A stretch of DNA of 56,432 bases from positions 1 through 56,432 of the forward strand of contig JAFQFI010000045.1 in NCBI GenBank assembly GCA_017398655.1, read 5' to 3'. Positions 40,705 through 49,512 of the stretch are shown here, one piece after another. A program made the translations under genes and the position numbers. This DNA is from Clostridia bacterium. Lineage in GTDB: Bacteria > Bacillota > Clostridia > Christensenellales > UBA1242. Within the stretch, counting starts at the first letter, position 1, and every line of letters starts with the position of its first letter. The notes beneath the pieces are model-generated. The model had not been told where the DNA came from. It worked only from the letters and a program-made list of their open reading frames with translations, and did no database searches.

Positions 40705-41982
40705 ATGAAACTAACAAAAGAACAACAAGCCATACTTGACGGAAGTCAAGGCAAAACTATGGCTAAAGTTTTGGAAAGTGTTATTAGATATGGCGAATTG
40801 TTTGGTGCAGAAAAACTTGTTCCTGTTACAAGCAAATACAATCATTTGGTAACATCTTTTGGTCTTAAGGCATTAGGTCCTGTTTATGACCTTATGGGTA
40901 AACTTATTGAAGATGGTGTAGTGTCACAACAAAAATTTTCTTGTGACCCAAGACCACTTGATAAAAAAGTACCTAAAAACTTTTTACAAAATCTTATTTT
41001 TAATAAGTTTATGTATTCTAAACAAGATTTTTATGAAGGACAACTTGAAAAATTAGGTCTTCTTGATAAAGATGCTTTTACTTGCACTTGTTATATGGAC
41101 GAAGTTGGCAACAAACCAAATAAAGGTGAAGTTTTAAGTTGGGCAGAATCTTCTGCTGTTGTTTATGCTAACTCTGTACTTGGTGCAAGATGCAACAGAA
41201 ACTCTGGTATTATGGATATTATGGGTTCTATAGTTGGCTTTGTTCCTTATTTTGGTTTGGTAACCGATGAGGGTAGAAAAGCAAATTGGGTTATTGAAAT
41301 TAAAACAACTAAAAAACCAGAAGCACAACTTCTTGGCTCTGCAATTGGTATGAAAGTTATGGAAGATGTTCCTTATGTTGTAGGGCTTGATAAATGGCTT
41401 GGAAACGAACTTAATGATGAAGTTTGCACATACCTAAAAGATTTTGGTGCAGCAACAGCTTCAAACGGTGCTGTAGGTTTATATCATATTGAAAACCTTA
41501 CACCAGAAGCAGTTGAACTTGGAAAAAAACTTGTAAATAAAGATGCTAAAGTTTATGTAATTGATGACGCTGAACTTCAAAGAGTTTATGATAGTTATCC
41601 TGTTATTTGGAAGAACAAAGATGCAAAACCAAAACTTTGCTTTATGGGTTGCCCACATATGAGTTATCAACAACTTGTTTCTTGGACAGAAAAACTTGAA
41701 AAAGGTTTACAAGAAAGTGGAAATAAAAAAGTTTTAATTCCTACAGTATTTACGGCCTCTCCGGGGGTATTGAAAAAGTTTGAGCAAACTGAGTATGCAC
41801 AAAAACTTAAATCAATGGGTGTAATTGTATCTTATATTTGTCCTCTTATGTATATGAATAATCCTTTGTGTGGTAAGATGCCTGTTATTACATCTTCAAA
41901 CAAACTTCGTACATATACAACAGCAAGGTATTATACAGATGATGAAATTTTACTTCAATTAACAAAAGGAGGTAAAAACTAA
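40705..41982 (+). CDS. Aconitase X (AcnX), large catalytic subunit
   Basis: A 425-aa protein of the AcnX / DUF521 family. ATG 40705 follows GAGGGGAG; a frame from 40684 is less likely. Recognisable family regions are MKLTKEQQAILDGSQG at the start, CTCYMDEVGNKPNKG and SVLGARCNRNSGIMDI in the middle with the Cys ligands of the Fe-S cluster, and IGCPHMS-like MGCPHMSYQQL near the end. AcnX enzymes are dehydratases: cis-3-hydroxy-L-proline dehydratase in bacteria and mevalonate 5-phosphate dehydratase in archaea. The stop overlaps the start of the small subunit. Substrate in this operon is unknown. Confidence 0.82.
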   Translation: MKLTKEQQAILDGSQGKTMAKVLESVIRYGELFGAEKLVPVTSKYNHLVTSFGLKALGPVYDLMGKLIEDGVVSQQKFSCDPRPLDKKVPKNFLQNLIFNKFMYSKQDFYEGQLEKLGLLDKDAFTCTCYMDEVGNKPNKGEVLSWAESSAVVYANSVLGARCNRNSGIMDIMGSIVGFVPYFGLVTDEGRKANWVIEIKTTKKPEAQLLGSAIGMKVMEDVPYVVGLDKWLGNELNDEVCTYLKDFGAATASNGAVGLYHIENLTPEAVELGKKLVNKDAKVYVIDDAELQRVYDSYPVIWKNKDAKPKLCFMGCPHMSYQQLVSWTEKLEKGLQESGNKKVLIPTVFTASPGVLKKFEQTEYAQKLKSMGVIVSYICPLMYMNNPLCGKMPVITSSNKLRTYTTARYYTDDEILLQLTKGGKN

Positions 41983-42431
41983 TGAAAACTTTTAAAGGTA
42001 GAGTTATTGCTCCCGGTGAAGTTAAGGCAGAAGCATTAGTATCTCATGGTGGCCTTAATACTTTGGCATCTTTCCAAAAAGCACTTCAATTTGGCGACAA
42101 AAAAGCCACTTGTGGTGACCAAAACAATAAAGATTTATACGGAAAGCAAATGGCTGGCAAAGCCCTATGTTTGCCTCAAACAATCGGTTCTACAACTGGT
42201 GGATTAGTTTTATATTGTGCTTGTTCTATGGGTAGACAACCTGCTTGTATGTTGTTTTCAAACCCAATAGATTCTTTGGCTGGGGCAGGTGTAATTTTGG
42301 CTGATGTTTGGCTTGAAGGAGACCAAACAAAAATGCCAGTAATTGATAGTTTAGGCGAAGAATTTTTAAATTATGTAAAAGACGGTATGACAATTACCAT
42401 TAAAGATGGTGGCGTTGTAGAGGTTGAATAA
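41982..42431 (+). CDS. Aconitase X small (swivel) subunit, DUF126
   Basis: A 149-aa protein matching the DUF126 swivelling domain: KGRVIAPGEVKAEALVS, LCLPQTIGSTTGGLVLY, and a late LADVW segment. The conserved Ser in the G-S-T-T segment belongs to the active site. In many organisms it is fused to the large subunit; here the genes are separate and overlap by one base (TAATG). AGGAGG lies just upstream in the end of the large-subunit gene. Last gene of the OYE-AcnX operon. Confidence 0.82.
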   Translation: MKTFKGRVIAPGEVKAEALVSHGGLNTLASFQKALQFGDKKATCGDQNNKDLYGKQMAGKALCLPQTIGSTTGGLVLYCACSMGRQPACMLFSNPIDSLAGAGVILADVWLEGDQTKMPVIDSLGEEFLNYVKDGMTITIKDGGVVEVE

Positions 42432-42446
42432 TTAATTATAAAAAAC

Positions 42447-42478
42447 AAAAATAGGTAGTAAAAAACTACCTATTTTTT
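42447..42478 (+). terminator. Terminator of the OYE-AcnX operon
   Basis: AAAATAGGTAGT and ACTACCTATTTT form a 12-bp stem with an A5 loop and T run. Confidence 0.92.
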
Positions 42479-42560
42479 ATTTAATTTTTTTATTAGTAAA
42501 AAACAAATTTTTGTGATAAATTAATAAAATAAAAGTAGTTTAAATAACAAAGGTAAAATT

Positions 42561-42728
42561 ATGGGATTTTTTGATTTTTTAATGGATTGGAAAATTATGA
42601 AAGATATTGAAAAAGAAGAACTTTCTGAGGAAGATGAACTTGTTGATTTAATGTATATTAATGAGCAATTTGAAAAAGAAAGGCAAGAAAAAACAAAAAA
42701 TAAAAAAGACGAGGATTGGAAAAGGTGA
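42561..42728 (+). CDS. Small acidic hypothetical protein
   Basis: A 55-aa product beginning MGFFDFLMDWKIMKDIEKEE, with a charged helical C-terminus. AAAGGT lies 7-8 nt before the ATG. Its stop overlaps the next gene's GTG start (GTGA), so the two are coupled. Function unknown. Confidence 0.45.
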   Translation: MGFFDFLMDWKIMKDIEKEELSEEDELVDLMYINEQFEKERQEKTKNKKDEDWKR

Positions 42729-43261
42729 AATATTTAGTTTTTTCAGATATTCATGGATCAGAATATTATGCAAATATTTTAAAAAGCATTGTAGAAAATG
42801 AAAATCCAGATAAGATAATTTTATTAGGTGATTTGTATTATCACGGGCCACGCAACCCATTGACAAAAGAATATAATCCAAAAGAAGTTTGTAATATATT
42901 AAATAGTTTTAGTGATAAAATTTTGTGTTGTAAAGGTAATTGTGACGCAGAAGTTGATGAAATGATTTCTACTTTTAAATTTGAGGAAAATATCATACTT
43001 AATGTAGTAGGGAAAAAAATAATGTTTACACACGGACATAAATATAACATTGACAATATTCCTAAAGATATTGATATTATAATTTACGGTCATTTTCATA
43101 CTGGTTTTATTAAACAAAAAGGTGAAGTTTTGTGTATAAATGCCGGTTCAATGTCTCTTCCAAAAGAAAACACGAAAAATAGTTATTTATTAATTGAAGA
43201 TAACATAATTTATTTAAAAGATATAAATGGAAATATTTTAGATAAAGTAGAATTAATATAA
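42725..43261 (+). CDS. YfcE/MJ0936-type metallophosphoesterase
   Basis: A 178-aa calcineurin-like phosphodiesterase. Metal-binding motifs are intact: FSDIHGS near the start, LLGDLYYHGPR, KGNCDAEVD (GNCD in place of GNHD), FTHGHKYNI, and YGHFHTG, the last giving the C-terminal GHxH. YfcE enzymes hydrolyse phosphodiesters in vitro with Mn. I use GTG 42725 because GAGGA is 9 nt upstream and this gives the usual start MKYLVFSDIHG; the alternative TTG at 42716 directly abuts the site. Confidence 0.85.
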   Translation: MKYLVFSDIHGSEYYANILKSIVENENPDKIILLGDLYYHGPRNPLTKEYNPKEVCNILNSFSDKILCCKGNCDAEVDEMISTFKFEENIILNVVGKKIMFTHGHKYNIDNIPKDIDIIIYGHFHTGFIKQKGEVLCINAGSMSLPKENTKNSYLLIEDNIIYLKDINGNILDKVELI

Positions 43262-43270
43262 ATTAAATAT

Positions 43271-43304
43271 TAAAAAAGAAGCTTTTATTAAAAGTTTCTT
43301 TTTT
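43271..43304 (+). terminator. Terminator of the phosphoesterase gene
   Basis: AAAAAAGAAGCTTTT and AAAAGTTTCTTTTTT pair with one mismatch around ATTA, followed by T residues. Confidence 0.75.
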
Positions 43305-43451
43305 TATTTATAAATTAACCTTTAAAGATAAATTTGCATAGTATGGTTTAGAAAAAACAGTTTTTTGATTTTTCTAAAGTTAGTAAAATTTTCAAGAAAA
43401 TAATTAAGAAATATTTATTAATTGAAAAAATATTTATTAAAAGGTGAATAT

Positions 43452-43820
43452 ATGTATTGTAATTTTTCAGGTAATGAATATTCAAAAGAAAATAATTGTT
43501 GTGACTGTTATAACGAAATAAAAAAGGAAAAATGCTGTTATTATCCATCTGCTTGGGGCGAAGAAGATTTTGGTGAAAACGGAAATAATTACGAAAACAA
43601 ATGTCATTACCATAGCGAATATAAAAATAATTGTTGTAATTGGCAAAGTAAAGAAAAGAATAATTGGGAAGAAAACAGAGATTTTTCTAATAACTTTTAT
43701 AGCAAAAATAATTATAGTTATAATGAAGAAAAATTTGTTAAAAAGGAAGGTTGCCATAGTCAAAAACATAATAGAAAAAAATGCTGTTTTTGTTCACTAT
43801 TCAACTGTTGTCGCTGGTAA
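43452..43820 (+). CDS. Cysteine-rich hypothetical protein
   Basis: A 122-aa protein starting MYCNFSGNEYSKENNCCDCY, with ATG 8 nt after AAAGG. Many Cys residues come in pairs (CCDCY, CCYY, NNCCNW, KKCCFCSLFNCCRW), together with abundant Asn, Lys, Tyr, His and Glu. It has no signal peptide. The composition resembles spore-coat or metal-binding proteins. No family is recognised. It is followed by hairpins and a convergent gene. Confidence 0.5.
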   Translation: MYCNFSGNEYSKENNCCDCYNEIKKEKCCYYPSAWGEEDFGENGNNYENKCHYHSEYKNNCCNWQSKEKNNWEENRDFSNNFYSKNNYSYNEEKFVKKEGCHSQKHNRKKCCFCSLFNCCRW

Positions 43821-43883
43821 TTTATAAAAAAAGGTAGCCCTAATATGGACTACCAAAATACATAAAAATTTTTATTGTAAGTC

Positions 43884-43909
43884 AACAATGATTGTTGATT
43901 TTTTTTATT
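43884..43909 (+). terminator. Terminator between convergent genes
   Basis: TCAACAA and TTGTTGA around ATGA, followed by T8. A weaker hairpin GGTAG/CTACC lies at about 43832-43853. Confidence 0.75.
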
Positions 43910-44635
43910 TTAATATTTAATTTTAAAATCATTTATTATAGAAGTGATACCTAAATTTTTATGGGTAAATCTATCTAAGCAGTAGTGAAGGGTAAAAATT
44001 AATGTTCCACACAAATGTACTATCATATCAAGCATAGTGTCGGTTACATCTACAACGCCATTAATATCAGGGTGTCCTTGGGCAGTTTGACCTAAAAAAG
44101 TGTCTCCAGTAAATTCTATAATTTCCCAAATACTTGCCGTTGCCATAGAAATTGCAAAGAAAACAACAATAACTGTAAAAGGTTTTAAAGTGTCAATTTC
44201 TTTAGTTTTGCAAAGGTAAAACAAACCTATTAAGCCAGCAATGTAGCCCCAAGTTGTGTGCTGAATTTTATCTAAAAAAGGTATAAAGGTATTAAATCTT
44301 AAACAACTTCCACAAAAAGCAGAAATAGTGATAAATACTAAATATATGCTAACAACTGTAGGTGTAATTCTTATTTTAAATAACCATTGGAGAATAATTG
44401 GGGCAAGATAAAGTAGGAAAGTACATATATAAGAAACCATACGATTGTTTGGGTCTCCAATTGACATTATATAAATAAACAAACCAACCAATAACAAACT
44501 AAAACAAACACTAATACTATTATTAACAATTATCATAATTTTTTGAGATTTTGTTAAATCTTTAAAATTAGTTTTTTGTCTTTTAGAAGTTTTTTCTATT
44601 GGTTGATTATTAAGTTCTTTATTTGTTTGTTCCAT
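43910..44635 (-). CDS. Multi-spanning membrane protein, DUF2238-like
   Basis: A 241-aa protein with about 6 transmembrane helices. The motifs KIQHTTWGYIAG, WEIIEFTGDTFLG and DVTDTMLDMIVHLCGTL have the pattern of YjdF/DUF2238 inner-membrane proteins. The N-terminal 30 residues are polar and cytoplasmic. It stands alone on its strand. Transport or enzyme function is unknown. Confidence 0.6.
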   Translation of the reverse strand: MEQTNKELNNQPIEKTSKRQKTNFKDLTKSQKIMIIVNNSISVCFSLLLVGLFIYIMSIGDPNNRMVSYICTFLLYLAPIILQWLFKIRITPTVVSIYLVFITISAFCGSCLRFNTFIPFLDKIQHTTWGYIAGLIGLFYLCKTKEIDTLKPFTVIVVFFAISMATASIWEIIEFTGDTFLGQTAQGHPDINGVVDVTDTMLDMIVHLCGTLIFTLHYCLDRFTHKNLGITSIINDFKIKY

Positions 44636-44755
44636 AAAATATTTCCTTTTAAAGAAAATGTTATTATATAAAAAATATAAGTAAATATTTTTAAAAAGTA
44701 AAATTATTTTGTTTAAAAACGATACAAAAATAAAAAGTTTTACAAAATTTTAACA

Positions 44756-44789
44756 AAAAAAGACCTTTGTTTTAACAAAGGCCTTAAAA
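44756..44789 (-). terminator. Terminator of the DegV gene
   Basis: GACCTTTGTT pairs with AACAAAGGCC (one mismatch) and on the minus strand is followed by T7. Confidence 0.85.
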
Positions 44790-45680
44790 TTATAATTCAA
44801 CTTTATTGTTTAACATATTATTTATAGCAACTGCAATTGCAAGGGCTCCCGGTCCAATATGACAAGAAACACTAAGAGAAAGTGGGTCTACGAAACGGAA
44901 AATTGCTTTTGGAAGCTCCTTTAAAATTTCTTCTTTAAACTTTAATGCATCAGCTTCGTTTTGAGTGTGGGCAACAGATACTGTCATTAACCCTTTTTCG
45001 TACTCATCTTTAAACTCTGTTAAAAATTCTTTTTTAATTTGTTCAAGCATTTTTCTTTTTGCTTGACTGGCTGTTAATGCCATTGCAAATTTTTCAAATT
45101 TTCCACCACGAGTACACAAAATAGGTTTAATTTTAAGCATACTTCCAAGTGCTGCTGCAGTAGGTGAAATTCTACCACCTTTTTTAAGATATTTTAATGT
45201 AGAAAGCATTATATATATTGAAGAAAGTTTTGATGTTTGTTCAAGATAATCTTTAATTTCTTTTGCAGATTTTCCTTGTTTTGCCATTGCCAAAGCTTCA
45301 TAAACACTTTCTTTTTGGGTAACAGAAATTCTTTTATTATTAACAACTTCTATCTTTCCATCATATTCTTGCGAAAGGGCAGTTGCACTTGAACAAGTTC
45401 CACTTAAACCACTTGACATTGGAATAAAAACAATTTCGTCATTTTCTTTTAAAACTTCGTCAAACATATCTTGTAAATATCCAACTGATGGTTGAGAAGT
45501 ATTTATGTCTGGGTCTTGTTTTAATTTTTCGTAGAAAGTTTCTTGCGATATAGTTAACTCTTCTAAATATTCTTCGCCGTCAATTGTAAAAGGCATAGGA
45601 ACAACTTTTAAGTTAAGATTGTCGGCTTCTGACTGTAATATGCCTGAGTTTGAATCTGTTATAATTTTTACTTTACTCAT
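44790..45680 (-). CDS. DegV family fatty-acid-binding protein
   Basis: A 296-aa protein with the full DegV pattern: KIITDSNSGI at the start, TSQPSVGYLQDMF, IPMSSGLSGTCSSA, LKYLKKGGRISPTAA, and a C-terminal HIGPGALAIA. DegV/FakB proteins hold a fatty acid and, with FakA kinase, allow its phosphorylation for phospholipid synthesis. No kinase gene is nearby. AAGGAG precedes the ATG. Confidence 0.92.
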   Translation of the reverse strand: MSKVKIITDSNSGILQSEADNLNLKVVPMPFTIDGEEYLEELTISQETFYEKLKQDPDINTSQPSVGYLQDMFDEVLKENDEIVFIPMSSGLSGTCSSATALSQEYDGKIEVVNNKRISVTQKESVYEALAMAKQGKSAKEIKDYLEQTSKLSSIYIMLSTLKYLKKGGRISPTAAALGSMLKIKPILCTRGGKFEKFAMALTASQAKRKMLEQIKKEFLTEFKDEYEKGLMTVSVAHTQNEADALKFKEEILKELPKAIFRFVDPLSLSVSCHIGPGALAIAVAINNMLNNKVEL

Positions 45681-45888
45681 TTTTTTATTTCTCCTTGACC
45701 ATTATTTTTTTGGTCGGTGTGTTTTTATGTAAATATATGTAATTAAAAATTAAAATTATGTGTTTTTTGTAAATACACGAGTGATTATAGCAAACAAAGA
45801 TATAATTGGCAAATACAAAATAAAGTTTTTATTTTACCAATATTTGTTTTTTTATATAACATTATGATAAAAAAGTTAAAATTATTAC

Positions 45889-45920
45889 AAAAAAAAGTCA
45901 CATAACTGTGACTTTTTTTA
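45889..45920 (-). terminator. Terminator of the marR-ABC transporter operon
   Basis: AAAAGTCACA pairs with TGTGACTTTT around TAAC, with A and T runs on both sides. It lies just beyond the ABC transporter stop codon. Confidence 0.85.
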
Positions 45921-45928
45921 CTTTTATT

Positions 45929-48703
45929 TTAGTTACTTCTTAATGCAACAACAGGGTCTTTTTTAGCAGCAAAATTTGCAGGTATTACGCCAGCAATAAG
46001 TGTAAGTACAACACTTATAACAACCAAAGCAATTGCGCCACCAACAGGCAATGCTGCAAGCCCCCAAATACCTGTAAAGTGTTTTAATACAAGGTTAATT
46101 GGTATTGTAAGCAATAAAGATACCAAAATGCCTATCATACCACTTGCAAAACCAATAATAAAACTTTCTGCAGTGAAAACGCGTTTAACATCTTTTTTAG
46201 ATGCACCTACGCTACGAAGAACACCAATTTCCTTAGTTCTTTCAATAACTGAAATATATGTAATAATACCAATCATAATTGAACTAACTACCAAAGAAAC
46301 ACTAACAAAAGCAATTAAAACATAAGTAATTGATGTGATAATTGTAGAAACTGTACCCATAATCATACCAGCTAAATCTGTGTATGAAATTTTATCTTCA
46401 TTTGCAACACTATTATTATATTTTGTTATAAAATTTTTAATATGTTCTTTAGATTCAAAAGAATTAATGTAAATGTTTATTGTGGTTGGGTTGCCTTTAT
46501 CTATAGAAGATATAGCTCCACTTTCTACGCCTTTAGAAGAATTGTAATAAGTTATTAAATTGTCAGTTAAATCTGCAGAGTATGCAACACCAACACTTAA
46601 GCAACCATTGTCGGTAGATTCGTTTGGTCTTACAATACCAACAATTTTTATTGTATTTGTACAATTTTGTAATGCTATAGCATAATATTGATAATATTTC
46701 TCTGGGTTGTAGTCAGGATTTGCTATATCATTATTTTGTTCGTCTTTTCCAAGAGTGGCTTTGTTAAATAATCTTATATCTACTACTTTATTTAAGTTAG
46801 AATCAAAAACAAAATAATCGCTTTCTGTTAAAACTTTGTATTCAATTGGATTTTCTAAAATTTTATCATAATCAATTTTTGTTTTTTGTGTGTCACCTTT
46901 AATTACTTTTTTAATTGTGTTATCCATTTCTGGTTCAGAAATAAGACCTAATGAATATAAAATATAATCATCAACTTCGTGATTTTTATCTAAAACTAAA
47001 AGTGCTTCGTCTGCACTTTGTGTGTAACGGCTATTTGCACCTACTAAATCGTATTGAGATTTTATAAGTTCTTGATTATCAAGCATTTCGTAAAATATTT
47101 TCATTTGAGAAAATGTCATTGCTGCGCCACCACTTGAAGAATCTGAACTTGCACCAAAGTTAACGCCAGTTAATTTAGATATAAGTTTAAAAACTTCGTT
47201 TGCGCTTAAAATAATATAACCGGGTGTTTCATCTGCTGTATTTTCTAAGTCATCTCTAATATAACCTAAATCTTCGTTATAATTTTTGTTGACCCAATCC
47301 CAAATAGTGTATTCACCATTTTTTGAAATTTTTGCGCTATAGCCCGGCAATTGCTCTACAATTGTTTTTGTTTGATATTCAAAGTAGAAGAGTGCATATT
47401 TAATAACCATATCCATTAATGCAGTACTATTTGGTTGAACATTTTCTGGTATGGTTGGAATCATAGACATTTCTTCTGGGTTGTAAAACTCAAGATCTAA
47501 ATCGTATGTATATTGAATGCCGTTAACATAATCTTTAATTTCATCATAATTTTCTTGTAAATGAGTGTAAAATTTATCAAGATTGTTTGAGTTTAAATTA
47601 TTGCCAACATTGTTTAAAATATTTGTTATATTTTCTTTAATATAAACACCATCTTTGTCGTGAGTAATTTTATCGTTTTGTGCTTGGTCTAAAAACATTT
47701 GGGTTACAATTGAAGTAAAGTCAATGCTTTTTGATTCTATTGTAATAGGGGTTGAAGATAAAGTATCTTCTTGCATTTTATTTATATAAGTTGAAAAACC
47801 AGTTGATATAGCCAAAATAAGTGCAATACCTATAATACCAATACTTCCGGCAATTGATACTAAAATTGTTCTACCCTTTTTAGTAAGTAAGTTTTTAAAA
47901 CTAAGAGATAGGGCAGTCCAAAAAGACATTTTCTTTTTGGTGTTTTTCTTTTTAAGTTGAGTTTTGTTTAACTCTGAGTCATCACTAACGCCAAGTAAAG
48001 GTTTTTCCTTTTTGCCTTCTTCTTCTGTAAATGGATTGCTATCATCTATTAAATTTCCATCAAGAAGTTTTACAATTCTTGAAGAATATTGTTCGGCAAG
48101 TTCTGGGTTATGGGTAACCATAATAATAAGTTTATCTTTTGATATTTCTTTTAATAACTCCATAATCTGAACACTTGTTGAAGAGTCAAGTGCACCGGTT
48201 GGTTCGTCAGCCAAAATAATTTCTGGGTCGTTAACTAATGCACGGGCTATTGCAACTCTTTGCATTTGACCACCCGAAAGTTGGTTCGGTTTGTTTTTAA
48301 TTTTGTCTTTAAGACCAACTTTTTCTAAAACAGCAATTGCTCTTTTGTGGCGTTCTTCTTTACTTACGCCCGATAGAGTTAGGGCAAGTTCTACATTTTC
48401 TAAAACAGTTTGATGAGGTATTAAGTTATAACTTTGAAATACAAAGCCGACTGAGTGGTTTCTGTAATTATCCCAATCTTTATCTTTATACTCTTTGGTC
48501 GATTTATTGTTTATAACTAAGTCACCAGTTGTATATCTATCAAGACCACCTATAATATTAAGGAGAGTTGTTTTACCACAACCACTTGGGCCTAAAACAG
48601 AAACAAATTCGTTTTTTCTAAATTCTAAACTAATGCCTTTTAATGCTTCAACCTTTAGGTCGCCCATTTCATATACTTTTGTAATATTATCTAATTTAAG
48701 CAT
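45929..48703 (-). CDS. MacB-like ABC transporter, ATPase fused to permease
   Basis: A 924-aa fusion. Residues 1-225 are the ATPase: Walker A GPSGCGKTT (about 38-46), signature LSGGQ, Walker B IILADEPTGALD. A linker leads to helix 1 (about 280-302), a large extracytoplasmic domain (about 305-760), and three C-terminal helices with FtsX-like VIERTKEIGVLRSVGASKKD. This is the MacB/LolCDE mechanotransmission fold, used for export of peptides, antibiotics or lipids. A MarR regulator precedes it by 19 nt in the same operon, which suggests induction by a toxic small molecule. Confidence 0.88.
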   Translation of the reverse strand: MLKLDNITKVYEMGDLKVEALKGISLEFRKNEFVSVLGPSGCGKTTLLNIIGGLDRYTTGDLVINNKSTKEYKDKDWDNYRNHSVGFVFQSYNLIPHQTVLENVELALTLSGVSKEERHKRAIAVLEKVGLKDKIKNKPNQLSGGQMQRVAIARALVNDPEIILADEPTGALDSSTSVQIMELLKEISKDKLIIMVTHNPELAEQYSSRIVKLLDGNLIDDSNPFTEEEGKKEKPLLGVSDDSELNKTQLKKKNTKKKMSFWTALSLSFKNLLTKKGRTILVSIAGSIGIIGIALILAISTGFSTYINKMQEDTLSSTPITIESKSIDFTSIVTQMFLDQAQNDKITHDKDGVYIKENITNILNNVGNNLNSNNLDKFYTHLQENYDEIKDYVNGIQYTYDLDLEFYNPEEMSMIPTIPENVQPNSTALMDMVIKYALFYFEYQTKTIVEQLPGYSAKISKNGEYTIWDWVNKNYNEDLGYIRDDLENTADETPGYIILSANEVFKLISKLTGVNFGASSDSSSGGAAMTFSQMKIFYEMLDNQELIKSQYDLVGANSRYTQSADEALLVLDKNHEVDDYILYSLGLISEPEMDNTIKKVIKGDTQKTKIDYDKILENPIEYKVLTESDYFVFDSNLNKVVDIRLFNKATLGKDEQNNDIANPDYNPEKYYQYYAIALQNCTNTIKIVGIVRPNESTDNGCLSVGVAYSADLTDNLITYYNSSKGVESGAISSIDKGNPTTINIYINSFESKEHIKNFITKYNNSVANEDKISYTDLAGMIMGTVSTIITSITYVLIAFVSVSLVVSSIMIGIITYISVIERTKEIGVLRSVGASKKDVKRVFTAESFIIGFASGMIGILVSLLLTIPINLVLKHFTGIWGLAALPVGGAIALVVISVVLTLIAGVIPANFAAKKDPVVALRSN

Positions 48704-48722
48704 TTTATGGTTTTCTCCTTTT

Positions 48723-49136
48723 TTATTTTAAATAAGAGGTGAGTAACAAATTAAAAGTTTCTTTATCTTTATTATTTAATACATTGAAATATTTTTTTTG
48801 TAATTTTTGTTTTATTTGTGATATTTTTTCTGCAAGTTTTTTTCCTGCTTCTGTTAAAAATAAACAAGTAGTTTTTTTATTATTATCTTTATAATATTTT
48901 TTTATTAAATTATCAGAAGTCATTTTTATTATTAACCTACTTGTTGCTGGTTTATCTAAGCCACAAGAAAAACTAAGTTTTGTTTGAGATAAACCTTCTT
49001 GATTGGCAAGGGCAGTTAAAACTTTTAAATAGCCCCAATTAAGTTTAAGTTTTTCTGCAACTTCTTTTTGAATTAAACTAAGGCGATTTGCAATATCTTT
49101 AAACTTATCAAATATTGTAAAATCAAGGTTATTCAT
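48723..49136 (-). CDS. MarR family regulator
   Basis: A 137-aa winged-helix protein: LTALANQEGLSQTKLSFSCGLDKPATSRLIIKM is the DNA-binding helix-turn-helix, followed by the wing and LTEAGKKLAEK. It probably represses its own operon with the ABC exporter; a perfect 8-8 palindrome overlaps the predicted start of transcription. GGAGA lies 7 nt before the ATG. Confidence 0.85.
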   Translation of the reverse strand: MNNLDFTIFDKFKDIANRLSLIQKEVAEKLKLNWGYLKVLTALANQEGLSQTKLSFSCGLDKPATSRLIIKMTSDNLIKKYYKDNNKKTTCLFLTEAGKKLAEKISQIKQKLQKKYFNVLNNKDKETFNLLLTSYLK

Positions 49137-49158
49137 ATAAATATCTCCACATATTAAA

Positions 49159-49210
49159 TTGTTGTATTTTACAACAAAACTATTATAAATATGTATATAC
49201 TAAAAGTCAA
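49159..49210 (-). promoter_or_regulatory. marR promoter with overlapping operator
   Basis: On the minus strand TTGACT (49210-49205), 17 nt and TATAAT (49187-49182) form the promoter. The perfect inverted repeat TTGTTGTA/TACAACAA with a 3-nt centre (49159-49177) covers the start point, typical for an autoregulating MarR protein. Confidence 0.7.
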
Positions 49211-49512
49211 TGTTATATATATTTTTTTTATGCATTTAATTTGTAAAAATTTTGTAAAAATATATTTATTTTTTTATTAATATTTATTGAATTTTTAGCA
49301 TATTTTTATGTCTTATAAATAAAGATATTAAAATAATTAAAAAATATTTAATTAAATGATAAAAAAACAATATAAAACCTGCACAAATTTATTTTTTTAT
49401 TTGAAAAAATTTTTTTATTATATATAATTAATTTATATAGTGTATATTTAAAAAGTTATTAAAACTTTTAATACCATTTATGAAAAACAACATTTAACCA
49501 AGGGGAAGTACT
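49211..49512. other. A/T-rich intergenic region upstream of the DUF1538 gene
   Basis: Extremely A/T-rich DNA with long T and A tracts. Several TATAAT-like hexamers (for example near 49421-49430) make the promoter for the next gene uncertain. No coding sequence, RNA or repeat recognised. Confidence 0.4.

Noticed and set aside
43482..43769. A hydrophobic 95-codon frame opposite the Cys-rich gene
   Set aside because: Hydrophobicity arises from the Asn/Lys codons of the forward gene read backwards; no binding site.
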